Source of the DNA: DATARH01 sp035507475
Lineage (GTDB): Bacteria; Pseudomonadota; Alphaproteobacteria; ATCC43930; CGMCC-115725
Direction of reading: 5' to 3'
NCBI GenBank assembly: GCA_035507475.1
Contig: DATJOB010000290.1
Coordinates: 1 to 31,404, forward strand
DNA: 31,404 nucleotides
Part shown: positions 16,999-26,904 of the stretch, piece after piece
How positions within the stretch are numbered: position 1 is the first letter of the stretch
Layout of the letters: each line of letters opens with the position of its first letter
Translations under genes and position numbers: made by a program
The notes under the pieces: model-generated
Database searches by the model: none
What the model saw: the letters and a program-made list of their open reading frames with translations, nothing else
What the model was told of the DNA's origin: nothing

Positions 16999-17496
16999 GT
17001 GATCGGGGCGGCGCCCCGCGTCGACGCCCCGGCCGAATTGCGCGCCCGGCTCGCCGACCTCTACACCGCCTACGACGCGGCGCTCGGCGAGGGCCGCTAC
17101 GAGGACTGGCCCGGCTTCTTCACCGAACGCTGCGTCTACAAGATCATCGCGCGCGAGAACCACGCCGCCGGGCTCCCCGTCGGTCTCGTCTACGCGGAAA
17201 GCCGGGGCATGCTCGCCGACCGGGTCGCCGCGCTGCGCAAGACCATGCTCTACGCGCCGCGGCTGGTGCGCGGCCTCACCACCGGCATCCGCCTCGAAGC
17301 GGCCGCAGCCGGAGAATTGCGCCTCTCCGCCAGCTTCGCGACATTCGAGACGATGCTCAACGAGCCCTCGACCGTGTTCCTCTGCGGTCGCCTTTACGAC
17401 CGCGTGGTCGAGGACGCGGGCGAGCTGCGCTTCGCCGAGCGGCTCTGCGTCACCGATGCGACGCTGGTGCCGGGCTCGCTGATCTTCCCGATCTGA
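16999..17496 (+). CDS. Aromatic ring-hydroxylating oxygenase, beta subunit
   Basis: This 165-residue protein has the cystatin/NTF2-like fold of ring-hydroxylating oxygenase small subunits: DLYTAYDAALGEGRYEDWPG at the N-terminus, then FFTERCVYKI, SRGMLADRVAALRKT and FCGRLYDRVVE. Small subunits stabilise the hexameric oxygenase and do not carry the iron sites. The start is GTG 16999, two bases after the alpha-subunit stop, which suggests tight translational coupling and a fixed ratio of subunits. It is the last gene of the oxygenase unit; the next gene, DUF1244, looks unrelated. Confidence 0.9.
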   Translation: MIGAAPRVDAPAELRARLADLYTAYDAALGEGRYEDWPGFFTERCVYKIIARENHAAGLPVGLVYAESRGMLADRVAALRKTMLYAPRLVRGLTTGIRLEAAAAGELRLSASFATFETMLNEPSTVFLCGRLYDRVVEDAGELRFAERLCVTDATLVPGSLIFPI

Positions 17497-17579
17497 CCCC
17501 GGGCGAGACCCGTCCGAGACGGAGGTCATTCAAGAGCGCCGCGGCCGATGCTACATAAGGCGCAGCATTGGAGGCGCCG

Positions 17580-17888
17580 ATGGACCAGCAGATCGACGAC
17601 AAGACCCGCACCGAGCTCGAAGCCGCGACGTTCCGCGCGCTCGTCGCGCATCTGCGCGAGCGCACCGACGTGCAGAACATCGACCTGATGAACCTCGCCG
17701 GGTTCTGCCGCAATTGCCTGTCGAAATGGTATCGCGCCGCGGCCGAGGAGAAGGGCGTGCCGCTCAGCGACCCGGACGCGCGCGAGATCGTCTACGGCAT
17801 GCCCTACGACGAATGGCGGCGCAAGCACCAGAAGGAGGCGAGCCCCGAGCAGAAGGCGGCCTTCGCGGCCCAGCAGGGCAAGCACTAG
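17580..17888 (+). CDS. DUF1244 family protein
   Basis: This 102-residue cytoplasmic protein matches the DUF1244 pattern: EAATFRALVAHLRERTDVQN, then MNLAGFCRNCLSKWYRAAAE and YGMPYDEWRRKHQ. The invariant-looking CRNC pair suggests a metal or redox site, but the function is not known. ATG 17580 has GGAGG seven bases upstream, so the TTG at 17568 is rejected. It is followed by GapR (DUF2312), a pairing that I have seen as common in alphaproteobacteria. Confidence 0.9.
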   Translation: MDQQIDDKTRTELEAATFRALVAHLRERTDVQNIDLMNLAGFCRNCLSKWYRAAAEEKGVPLSDPDAREIVYGMPYDEWRRKHQKEASPEQKAAFAAQQGKH

Positions 17889-17902
17889 GGTCAAGTCGTC
17901 AT

Positions 17903-17934
17903 GGCCGGCCCCGGGCAGGTCCGGGGACCCGGCC
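17903..17934. repeat. GC-rich palindrome between DUF1244 and gapR
   Basis: GGCCGGCCCCGG at 17903-17914 pairs with CCGGGG at 17921-17926 and CCGGCC at 17929-17934, leaving a six-base loop and a two-base bulge. It is preceded by GTCGTCAT, as in the GTCAT-type extragenic palindromes of alphaproteobacteria. It probably belongs to the same loose family as the palindrome at 10894-10912. Confidence 0.55.
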
Positions 17935-17989
17935 GTCCAACGCCCCGGGTCGAGCCAGGGTGACGAGCGCGAAGCGTTATGGAGGGGGT

Positions 17990-18256
17990 ATGCCCGATAT
18001 CGGGGGAATTGCCGGCGACCGGCTGAAGAGCTTTATCGAGCGGATCGAGCGGCTGGAGGAAGAGAAGAAGGCGCTGGCGAATGACATCAAGGAGGTCTAC
18101 GCCGAGGCCAAGGGCACCGGGTTCGACACCAAGATCATGCGCCAGCTGATCCGCCTGCGGCGCATGGACAAGGACGATCTCGACGAGCAGGAAGCGCTGA
18201 TCGACGTCTACAAGCGCGCGCTCGGCATGCTGCCGCCGGAGAGCGCCGCGGCATAG
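17990..18256 (+). CDS. gapR: GapR family DNA-binding protein (DUF2312)
   Basis: This 88-residue, highly charged helical protein matches GapR throughout: LKSFIERIERLEEEKKALAN, then DIKEVYAEAKGTGFDTKIMR and LIRLRRMDKDDLDEQEAL. In Caulobacter, GapR forms a clamp around overtwisted, AT-rich DNA ahead of polymerases and helps topoisomerases. The coiled-coil first half and basic helices are visible. ATG 17990 follows GGAGGGGG directly, with very short spacing; an ATG at 17979 is out of frame. The family is essentially restricted to Alphaproteobacteria, which is the best taxonomic marker in this window. Confidence 0.94.
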   Translation: MPDIGGIAGDRLKSFIERIERLEEEKKALANDIKEVYAEAKGTGFDTKIMRQLIRLRRMDKDDLDEQEALIDVYKRALGMLPPESAAA

Positions 18257-18319
18257 CTTGCTCGGCGGGCGTCGCGGCGCGCGCCGGCTGCCCGGCCGCC
18301 GCCATTTGGCGAGCCGAAG

Positions 18320-19369
18320 CTATTCGGCCGCCTTGGCGGGGAGCGCGCAGTGCCGCTTCAAGGCCGCGACCAGCGCATCGGCCTCGGCGTCGGTGACGTC
18401 GAAGCGGCAGACGAACCGGGCGAGCGTGGCGCTGCGCCGGTAGAACTGGAACCCGTCGGCCTCGAGCGCGTCCATCACGCCGCCCGGCAGGTCGAGGAAG
18501 ATCTCGTTGGCCTCGACCGGCGCCAGCAGCTTGAGCCCGGGCAGGCCCTCGATCCCGGCGGCGATCCGCGCCGCCGCCCGGTTGGACTGGCCGGCGAGCC
18601 GCAGCCACAGCCCGTTCTCGATGTAGGCCATCAGTTGCGCCGAGGCGAAGCGCATCTTCGACCAGACCTGGCCGGCGCGGCGCAGCTGCACCGCCAGCCC
18701 GTCGGCGATCTCCGGCGTAAACACGACGATCGCGTCGCACAGCGCCCCGCCGTTCTTGGTCGCGCCGAACGACAGCACGTCGATCCCGGCGCGCCAGGTG
18801 AGGTCGGCGGGGCTGCATTGCAGCCGCGCCACGGCATTGGCGAAGCGCGCGCCGTCCATGTGCAGCCTGAGGCCGCGCGAGCGCGCCATCTCGGCGACCG
18901 CGCGCACCTCGTCGAGCCGGTAGACGGTCCCCAGATCGCTCGCCTGTGTCAGGTTGACCGCGGCCGGCTGCCCGCGATGCGGCTGGCCGGGCGGAAATCC
19001 GGCGAGCGTGCGGCCGAACTCGTCGGCGTCGAGCCGGCCGTACGGGCCGGCGACCGGCACCAGCTTGAGACCGCCGCCGAAAAACCCGGCGGCGTTGGCC
19101 TCCGAGGTGTTGATGTGCGCCTGGGCGCTGCAGAACACCAGCCCCCAGGACGGCGACAGCGCGGCGAGCGACAGCGCGTTGGCAGCGGTGCCGGTGGCCA
19201 CCGGGAACACCCTGACGCGGGTCTCGAACAGCTCCGCGAAGCGCTCCTGGAGGCGCGCGGTCCACTCGTCGGCGCCATAGCCCAGCGCGGTGCCGCTATT
19301 GGCGGCGATCAGCGCGTCGAGAATCTCCGGCGCGGCCCGGCCGGTATTGTCGCTGCGATAGTCGATCAT
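18320..19369 (-). CDS. Low-specificity L-threonine aldolase
   Basis: This 349-residue PLP enzyme cleaves L-threonine or allo-threonine to glycine and acetaldehyde. It shows YRSDNTGRAAPEILDAL at the N-terminus, VATGTAANALSLAAL (PLP phosphate site), the aspartate motif HMDGARFANA at 170-179 and the PLP lysine Lys205 in SFGATKNGG. Length matches the family. ATG 19369 starts at the standard MIDYRSDNTG. It is convergent with gapR (63 bp gap) and follows the DUF6600 gene on the same strand after 36 bp. Beta-eliminating homologues of similar sequence exist, so a relaxed substrate range is possible. Confidence 0.92.
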   Translation of the reverse strand: MIDYRSDNTGRAAPEILDALIAANSGTALGYGADEWTARLQERFAELFETRVRVFPVATGTAANALSLAALSPSWGLVFCSAQAHINTSEANAAGFFGGGLKLVPVAGPYGRLDADEFGRTLAGFPPGQPHRGQPAAVNLTQASDLGTVYRLDEVRAVAEMARSRGLRLHMDGARFANAVARLQCSPADLTWRAGIDVLSFGATKNGGALCDAIVVFTPEIADGLAVQLRRAGQVWSKMRFASAQLMAYIENGLWLRLAGQSNRAAARIAAGIEGLPGLKLLAPVEANEIFLDLPGGVMDALEADGFQFYRRSATLARFVCRFDVTDAEADALVAALKRHCALPAKAAE

Positions 19370-19405
19370 GGCGCCCCGATCATGCCGCCCCGCCGCTCGC
19401 GGGCC

Positions 19406-20809
19406 TCAAGCCCCGCCGCGGATCGCGGCAAGGTGCTGGCGATTATGCGCCGAGCGCAGCGCCGCCGTCGATCCCGGCACGTGCCGGACCACCAGGCTGG
19501 CGAGATGCCGCGGCGCGAGCCTCGCCGGGTGCGGCGGCGTGCGGGCGGCGATGTGCGCCGGGCGCGGCGGCGGCTCGCGCAGCACCACGACGAAGGGCGT
19601 CCGCGCGGCGCCGTTGGACGGCCCGGCGGCGGGCACGGGCGCCGCGGCGGCGACCGCCGGCGTCGCTGCGCTGGCGGTCGTCGCGCCGGGCGGGATGTCG
19701 AGCGATTGCAGGATGACCGGCGCGTCGGCGAAGCGGCGCTCCGGCAGATCGGTGACGAGCGCGGCGGCGACCGGCTTGCCGGCGACGAACACCGCGCGCG
19801 GCACGGCGCTGGCGAAGCGGCGGTTGCGGTAGCCGGCGTCGTTGCCGTCGCCGATCGTCTCGCGCGGCGCCAACGGGAACCAAGCGACCGCCGGGCCGGC
19901 ATCGCCCGGCCGGCTCAGTCCGATGCCGGCGGTGCCGAGAAAGGCGACCACCGCCGGGCTGTAATCCACCGACTCGCCGTCCGGCGCCCAGCCCCAGCGG
20001 TCGTCGAGCCGCACCCAGCGCCCGTAATGCGACGGCGCGAAGCCCCAGGCCGCGTTGTCGATCCAGGTCCAGCCCCAGGGCGGCAAAAAGCGCCAAACGC
20101 CGTCGCGGAACGGCGCCCAGTCGGCGGCGACATCGCTCGGGTACCAGACGGCGCCGTAGGTCGCGTCGTTCTCCCAGCGCCCGGCGGCATCGAGCGCGGC
20201 GGCGCCCGGCGTGCCGGCCGGCAAATGCGGGATGTCGCTCTCGGCGCCGGCGTCTTGCGCCTGCGACCAGTCGCGGAAGAGGTCGGGCGCCGCGGCGGCG
20301 ATCTCGCCTTCCGTCAGCCCGCCGCCGAGCGCGACCTTGCCGCCGAGGACCTCGATCCGCGGCGGCGTCTGCGCATCGCCTGCGGCGATCTCGTAATCGC
20401 CGGGGGCCTGCAGCCATAGGCCGCCGCGCGGCAGGTCGACCTCGACGGTTTGCGCCGCGCCGCGGGCCGCCAGGTGGATGTCGATCCGGCCCTGCGGCAA
20501 GGCGATCTCGGCCCATTCGGCATCGAGGTGCAGGATGCGCAGCTCGCTCGCCGGCGCCGCCGCGAGCGTGGCGCCCGGCAGGCGCAGCTCGGCATCGGCG
20601 CCGTCTGCGGTGCGCAGGCCGGTGCCGGCGGCGACCGGCTCGTTGACCAGCGCGTCGCTCCAGCTTCCTGTCGGCGGCTGATATTGCACCGCGCCAACGA
20701 TGGCGCCGACCCGGCCGATCTCCGCGCGCGGCGCTTCCTCGGCCCGTCCCTGACCGCCGACCAGAATCAAGCCAACGGCCAGGGCCCCCAGTAGTTCCCC
20801 TGACTTCAT
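19406..20809 (-). CDS. Secreted DUF6600-like protein with FecR-like N-terminal domain
   Basis: This 467-residue protein has a signal peptide (residues 1 to about 23). The N-terminal part is FecR-like (RTADGADAELRLPGATLAAA, then RILHLDAEWAEIALPQGRID). A Trp/Gly-rich central section follows, typical of DUF6600 (YGAVWYPSDVAADWAPFRDG, WGWTWIDNAAWGFAP, RWVRLDDRWGWAPDG). The C-terminal 100 residues are a low-complexity Ala/Pro/His region. Proteins of this kind are exported and often lie in the envelope; no activity is established. ATG 20809 is the only good start. It lies 61 bp downstream of the CLC gene on the same strand. Confidence 0.8.
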   Translation of the reverse strand: MKSGELLGALAVGLILVGGQGRAEEAPRAEIGRVGAIVGAVQYQPPTGSWSDALVNEPVAAGTGLRTADGADAELRLPGATLAAAPASELRILHLDAEWAEIALPQGRIDIHLAARGAAQTVEVDLPRGGLWLQAPGDYEIAAGDAQTPPRIEVLGGKVALGGGLTEGEIAAAAPDLFRDWSQAQDAGAESDIPHLPAGTPGAAALDAAGRWENDATYGAVWYPSDVAADWAPFRDGVWRFLPPWGWTWIDNAAWGFAPSHYGRWVRLDDRWGWAPDGESVDYSPAVVAFLGTAGIGLSRPGDAGPAVAWFPLAPRETIGDGNDAGYRNRRFASAVPRAVFVAGKPVAAALVTDLPERRFADAPVILQSLDIPPGATTASAATPAVAAAAPVPAAGPSNGAARTPFVVVLREPPPRPAHIAARTPPHPARLAPRHLASLVVRHVPGSTAALRSAHNRQHLAAIRGGA

Positions 20810-20870
20810 GCGGCGACGATAACATATTCCGCCGTCAGCGACAGCGTTGCCTGCCGTCGGATGCTATTAT

Positions 20871-22724
20871 TCAATCATCCGATGAAACTTGGTGCAGCTT
20901 AAACAACTCATCGTCACCGAGTTCTTCGCTGTGACGGGCTTCGAGCTCGCGGTAATAGCGGCGCAGCGCGAAGGCCTCATTGAGATAACCTTGCACGCGA
21001 CGGTCGCGGGAGTTGTCGATGACGGCGAGCGATTCGGCCGCCGAGGCGATGAAATGGTCGAGCGTCTCGCGGATCGGCTGCCCCGGCGTCAGGAAATGCT
21101 CGGCGCCGCGCGCGACATCGCGCACATGCAGCTTGTCGCCGCCCTCGCGGTAGGCCGCGCCATGCGCCTCGGCGAGGTCGATATAGCCCTGGTAGCCGCC
21201 CTTCTCGTCGACCGCGAAGACGCGGATATGCGCATCGATCGGGAACTGCCCGCACAAATCGGCGAGCGACTCGTCGAGCGGCACCACGGCGAAATCGCGG
21301 CGCATCAGGTTGGCGACCTGCAGATCGTGCAGCCAGCCGATGTCGTGCGGGCTGTGCAAGGCGACGCCGCGCAGGTGGAAGCGCCAGGTGGCGAAGGAAT
21401 AGCCGAACCAGTGGCGCACCACGACGACCGCGACGACGACCGCGACGGTCACGCCGAGCGTCGCCGAGAAGTCGCTGGTCGATTCGAGCACGAGGAGGAT
21501 CATCGTCACCGGCGCGCCGACGACGCCGGCGGCGACCGCCCCCATGCCGGCGAGGACGTAGCTGGTGTCGTTGAGCGTCGTGCCCGGCAGCAAATGGTGC
21601 AGCCCGGAGGCGACGGCGGCGCCGTAGAGCGCGCCGAGAAACAGCGACGAGCTGAACATGCCGCCGCGGAAGCCGCTGCCGATCGACACCGCCGAGCCGA
21701 CCAGCTTGGCGAGGATCATACCGAGCAGCAGCGGCAGCGAGAGCATGTAGGGGCCGGAGGCGATCGTGTTCTCGATGCCGCCATGGCCGCTGCCGAGGAT
21801 CTGCGGGAAGAACCAGGCGAAATTGCCGAGCACCAGCCCGCCCATCGCCGGGCGCGCCCAAGTCGGCAGCGAGGCGCGCTTCGTCCACTGCTCGACGAAG
21901 GTGACGCCGACCATCGCGCCGATCGCCAGGAGCCCGGCGAGAAAGCCGACCGCGGCGAGGATCAGGTAGTTCGTGGCGAACAGGTCAACATGGCCATAGA
22001 CGACGAAGATCGGCTGCTCGCCGAACAGCTCGCGGCTCACCATCGTCGCGAACACCGCGGACAGCACCACCGGCACCAGCGTCGTCAGCGTGTAGCTGCC
22101 GATGATCAGCTCGAAGGCGTAGAACGCCCCGGCGAGCGGCGCGTTGAAGGCGGCGGCGATCGCCGCCGCCGCGCCGCAGCCGACAAAGGTTCTGAGGTCG
22201 CCGCGCCGCAGGTGCAGGTAGCGCCCGATTCGCGACGCGGTGCCGGCGCCGAGCTGGGTATAGGCGGCTTCGAGCCCGACCGAGGCGCCGACGCCGGCCG
22301 ACAGCACGGTAAGGCCGGTGAGGCGCAGGCTGTCCGACAGCGACATGTGGCCGCCATGCAGCGCATTGGCCTCGATCGCGTCGACGATGTCGCGCGGTTT
22401 CCAGCGCCACAGCGCGTAGGCGACGAGACCGTAGGCAACGCCGCCGATCGCGGGAACGAGCAACAGCCGCCACGGGTCGATCTCGACCGAGCCGCTCAGA
22501 TGGTCTTCGAGCGCGACGCCGAACAGAACATGGTGAAATTCGGCGACGGCCAGCTTGGTCAGCGCGACGCCGAGCGCGATCACCGCACCGATCAGCGCGG
22601 CGACGATGCTGAGGCCGAGTTCGCTGTTGCGGATGTTGTGCCGCGTCCACAGCCGGACGCGAGCTTTCAGAAGATGCGTGGCACTGCGGCGGACATGGAG
22701 CTCTTGGTCTTCGGTGACGATCAA
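20871..22724 (-). CDS. CLC family chloride channel or exchanger homologue with C-terminal CBS region
   Basis: This 617-residue membrane protein has about ten to twelve hydrophobic helices over residues 35-460 and a cytoplasmic C-terminal section (about 470-600) that looks like a CBS pair. The gating glutamate is kept as Glu152 in GASVGLEAAYTQLG. The first selectivity motif, GSGIP in E. coli ClcA, is replaced by LHGGHMS at about 122-128, and GxFxP becomes GGMFSSS. The family transports chloride or other anions, often coupled to protons; these changes make the ion uncertain. The start is TTG 22724; no ATG fits before the first helix. Its upstream neighbour is divergent. Confidence 0.9.
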   Translation of the reverse strand: MIVTEDQELHVRRSATHLLKARVRLWTRHNIRNSELGLSIVAALIGAVIALGVALTKLAVAEFHHVLFGVALEDHLSGSVEIDPWRLLLVPAIGGVAYGLVAYALWRWKPRDIVDAIEANALHGGHMSLSDSLRLTGLTVLSAGVGASVGLEAAYTQLGAGTASRIGRYLHLRRGDLRTFVGCGAAAAIAAAFNAPLAGAFYAFELIIGSYTLTTLVPVVLSAVFATMVSRELFGEQPIFVVYGHVDLFATNYLILAAVGFLAGLLAIGAMVGVTFVEQWTKRASLPTWARPAMGGLVLGNFAWFFPQILGSGHGGIENTIASGPYMLSLPLLLGMILAKLVGSAVSIGSGFRGGMFSSSLFLGALYGAAVASGLHHLLPGTTLNDTSYVLAGMGAVAAGVVGAPVTMILLVLESTSDFSATLGVTVAVVVAVVVVRHWFGYSFATWRFHLRGVALHSPHDIGWLHDLQVANLMRRDFAVVPLDESLADLCGQFPIDAHIRVFAVDEKGGYQGYIDLAEAHGAAYREGGDKLHVRDVARGAEHFLTPGQPIRETLDHFIASAAESLAVIDNSRDRRVQGYLNEAFALRRYYRELEARHSEELGDDELFKLHQVSSDD

Positions 22725-22966
22725 CGAACCGACCCCCGGCCGCCCGCGATGGGATCGCGCAGAAAGCGCAAAACCGCTCCCGCCGAGCGCGCGCCCGGCA
22801 AGACCGTTGCACGCTACAAGATGGGACGATGGCGCAGCGGTGCAAGCGCAAATGTCGCCCAGATTGTCGCATTGCGCCAGGGTGCTCCCCGGGGCCCTCC
22901 CCCGGGCGACAGCGCGTGACGGTTTCGTGATATGTAACCGGGCGTCGCCCGCAGAGGAGTCACGCG

Positions 22967-23977
22967 ATGGCCCGCAGCCAGAGCCGGCTGACCGCCGAGA
23001 TCGATTTCGACCGCGAGGGGCGGCAGCACGGCTTCATCCGGCTGCCCCATTCGGTGCATCGCTCGGCTTACGGCTGGATCCCGATCCCGGTGGTCTCGAT
23101 CAAGCACGGCGAGGGCCCGCGCGTGCTGTTGATGGCGGGCAACCACGGCGACGAGTACGAGGGCCAGGTGGCGCTCGGCCGGCTGATCCGCACGCTCGAC
23201 CCCGGCGCGGTGCGCGGCCGCCTGATCATCCTGCCCTCGGCCAACTCGCCCGCGGCCATGGCCGGCACGCGCACCTCGCCGCTCGACGACGGCAACCTCA
23301 ACCGCAGCTTCCCCGGCGATCCCTATGGCGGCCCGACCGCGCAGATCGCGCACTACATCGAGAGCGTGCTGCTGCCGCAATGCGACTATGTCTGCGATTT
23401 CCACTCGGGCGGCAGCTCGCTGACCTATATCCCGAGCGCGCTGTTGCGCCGCGGCCAGACCCCGGAAGAGCTCGACTGGGGCATCCGAATGCTGCGCTGC
23501 TTCGGCGCGCCGATCGGCTACCTCGTCGATGGCGGCTGGGGCGACCACACGCTGACCGCGGCGGCCGCGCGCGCCGGGGTGAAGCATCTCGGCACCGAGA
23601 TCGCGGGCGGCGGCCAGGTGACGCCAAGCGCGCTCAAAATCCTCGAGAGCGGGCTGCGCCGCGTGCTCGTCGAGATCGGCGCGCTCGCCGTCGAGCCGCC
23701 CCCGCCGGCCGTCGCCGAGACCCGGATCATGCAGGTGCGCGGCGGCGACTATTACGTCTACGCGTCCGAGCCGGGCCTCTTCGAGCCGCTGGTCGAGCTG
23801 GGCGACGAGGTCGCGGCCGGCACCCCGGCGGCGCTGATCCATCCGCACGACACGCCGTGGCGCGAGCCGGCGCCGGCCGCCTTCGCCCGCGCCGGGATGG
23901 TGATCTGCAAGCGGGTCCCGGGCCGCGTCGAGCGCGGCGACTGCCTCTACCACCTCGCCGCCGACTTCGAACCATAA
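22967..23977 (+). CDS. Zinc-dependent deacylase, AstE/AspA (succinylglutamate desuccinylase/aspartoacylase) family
   Basis: This 336-residue M14-type metallo-enzyme has zinc ligands His60 and Glu63 (GNHGDEYEG) and His146 (DFHSGG), the substrate-binding NLNRSFPG at 110-117 and the catalytic Glu212 in TEIAGGG. The C-terminal domain ends with GDYYVYASEPGLFEPLVELG and a beta-sheet region. The family removes acyl groups from N-acyl amino acids; the N-terminal extension and TEIAGGG are reminiscent of N-acetyl-diaminobutyrate deacetylases of ectoine breakdown, but the assignment is not certain. ATG 22967 has GAGGAG upstream. The upstream gap (242 bp) is shared with the divergent CLC gene. Confidence 0.88.
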   Translation: MARSQSRLTAEIDFDREGRQHGFIRLPHSVHRSAYGWIPIPVVSIKHGEGPRVLLMAGNHGDEYEGQVALGRLIRTLDPGAVRGRLIILPSANSPAAMAGTRTSPLDDGNLNRSFPGDPYGGPTAQIAHYIESVLLPQCDYVCDFHSGGSSLTYIPSALLRRGQTPEELDWGIRMLRCFGAPIGYLVDGGWGDHTLTAAAARAGVKHLGTEIAGGGQVTPSALKILESGLRRVLVEIGALAVEPPPPAVAETRIMQVRGGDYYVYASEPGLFEPLVELGDEVAAGTPAALIHPHDTPWREPAPAAFARAGMVICKRVPGRVERGDCLYHLAADFEP

Positions 23978-24017
23978 GCCGGCGCGGGACTGACGACGGT
24001 TCCGCCGGTGGCCGGTC

Positions 24018-25355
24018 TCAGGACCGCATGAAGCCTTCGAGCTCGTTGGCCGCCCAGTCGATCGCCTTGTCGATCGACATTCCGCCCTGGGTGCATTGCG
24101 CGACCATCTTGACCGCGGTCGCCTGGGTCGAGATCTGCTGCGCGATCTTGGGCGGCGCGGGTTCCGAGGCGAGCGACAGCTGAACATCGCCGCGCGGCGG
24201 GTAGTTGTAGATCGTGCCCTTGGGCGGACCGACCTCGGCCCAGGTCGGAAAATCGTGCATCTTTTCGTAGGGCGGGATGTCGTAGCCCTTGCTGGCGGCG
24301 ACGAGCTGGCCGATCGCCTCCGGCTGCAGCAGGTAGGTGAGGAGGCTCTTCGCCGCCGCCTTGTTCTGCGAAAACTGCCAGATGCCCCAGAAATAGCCGA
24401 TGAACGGATCGAACCGGCCCTGCGGCCCCTTGGGGCTCGGGAAGGTCCATAGCTGCTCGCCGATCGGCGGCGCGTCGCGCACCGCGACCGCCCAGGCCGA
24501 GGGCGGGTTCATGATCAGCGCGCCCTTGCCGGCGATCAGCCATTTGTTGTTGCCGGCATCGTCCCAGGCGAAGACGTCGGCCGGCAGGTTGGGCACCAGC
24601 TTCTGGAACCACTGCAGGACCTGGCGGGTCGCGTCCGACTTGACCGCGATATTGCCTTGCGCGTCGACCAGCGTCGCGCCGCCGGCGCGCAGCCGGGCGC
24701 TGACCCAGTCATAGGAGTCCGAAGTGGTGCCGAGCGGCATGCCGAACGGGTAGCCGGCCTTGGCGCATTTCTCGGCCGCGTCGAGGAACGCATCCCAGGT
24801 CCAGTGGTCGACCAGCTCCTTGTCGGGCGCGCCGCCGGCCGGGTACATCTTCTGCACGTCGAGCCCGGCATGCTGCTTCAACAGGTCGATGCGCCCGCAG
24901 GGCGGCTTCGACTGGCTGCCGACGCAGGTCGGCACCGCGACCCAATGCCCGTCTTCCTTGCCGAGCATCTCGGCGACATGCGGCGGCGCGCCGTTGGTCG
25001 CGACGAGCGCCTTCACCACATCGTCGACCGGCTCCAGCGCGTCGGCCTTGTCGCGCACGTTCCAGTTGGAGATGGCGAGGATGTCGTGGCCCGACCGCGC
25101 CTCGCGCTCGCCGGCGATGGTGATGAGAAGCTTGTCGCCGTTCGAGGTGATGAAGTCGATCGCCAGGTCGACCTTCTCCTTCGCCGCCCAGGCGTTACAC
25201 AGCTTGGTGAGGACGTCGTTGGCGCCCGGCACCCAATGGTCCCAGAACCCGACCTTGAGCTGGCCCGCGGCAAAGGCGCCGCGCACGAAGGGCGCCGCCA
25301 GCGTCGCCGCGCCCGCGGTTGCGAGGACGCCACGCCGGGTCAGAGCCTTGTTCAT
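24018..25355 (-). CDS. Tat-exported extracellular solute-binding protein, family 1 (sugar type)
   Basis: This 445-residue ABC-type binding protein has an N-terminal Tat-like signal (ALTRRGVLATAGAATLAAP) and a mature chain with the family 1 fold: VGFWDHWVPGANDVLTKLCN, WTWDAFLDAAEKCAKAGYPF, then AAKSLLTYLLQPEAIGQLVA. ATG 25355 (MNKALTRRG) is preferred to 25361 because AGGAGG lies eight bases upstream of it but only two upstream of the other. No permease or ATPase gene of this transporter type is next to it. It lies 55 bp downstream of MmsA on the same strand and may share its promoter. Sugar, polyol or similar ligand is inferred from the family. Confidence 0.9.
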   Translation of the reverse strand: MNKALTRRGVLATAGAATLAAPFVRGAFAAGQLKVGFWDHWVPGANDVLTKLCNAWAAKEKVDLAIDFITSNGDKLLITIAGEREARSGHDILAISNWNVRDKADALEPVDDVVKALVATNGAPPHVAEMLGKEDGHWVAVPTCVGSQSKPPCGRIDLLKQHAGLDVQKMYPAGGAPDKELVDHWTWDAFLDAAEKCAKAGYPFGMPLGTTSDSYDWVSARLRAGGATLVDAQGNIAVKSDATRQVLQWFQKLVPNLPADVFAWDDAGNNKWLIAGKGALIMNPPSAWAVAVRDAPPIGEQLWTFPSPKGPQGRFDPFIGYFWGIWQFSQNKAAAKSLLTYLLQPEAIGQLVAASKGYDIPPYEKMHDFPTWAEVGPPKGTIYNYPPRGDVQLSLASEPAPPKIAQQISTQATAVKMVAQCTQGGMSIDKAIDWAANELEGFMRS

Positions 25356-25410
25356 CAGCATCTCCTCCTTTGCAGCCCCCGCGTCGCGGAGGGAGCGACC
25401 CGCGCCATCG

Positions 25411-26904
<1,494 letters not shown>

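Noticed and set aside
18350..20419. 689-codon plus-strand ORF opposite threonine aldolase and the DUF6600-like gene
   Set aside because: It is a shadow frame crossing two genes, with no family features.
20889..22919. 676-codon plus-strand ORF opposite the CLC gene
   Set aside because: It is antisense of a clear membrane protein; extremely rich in Asp, Arg and Glu.
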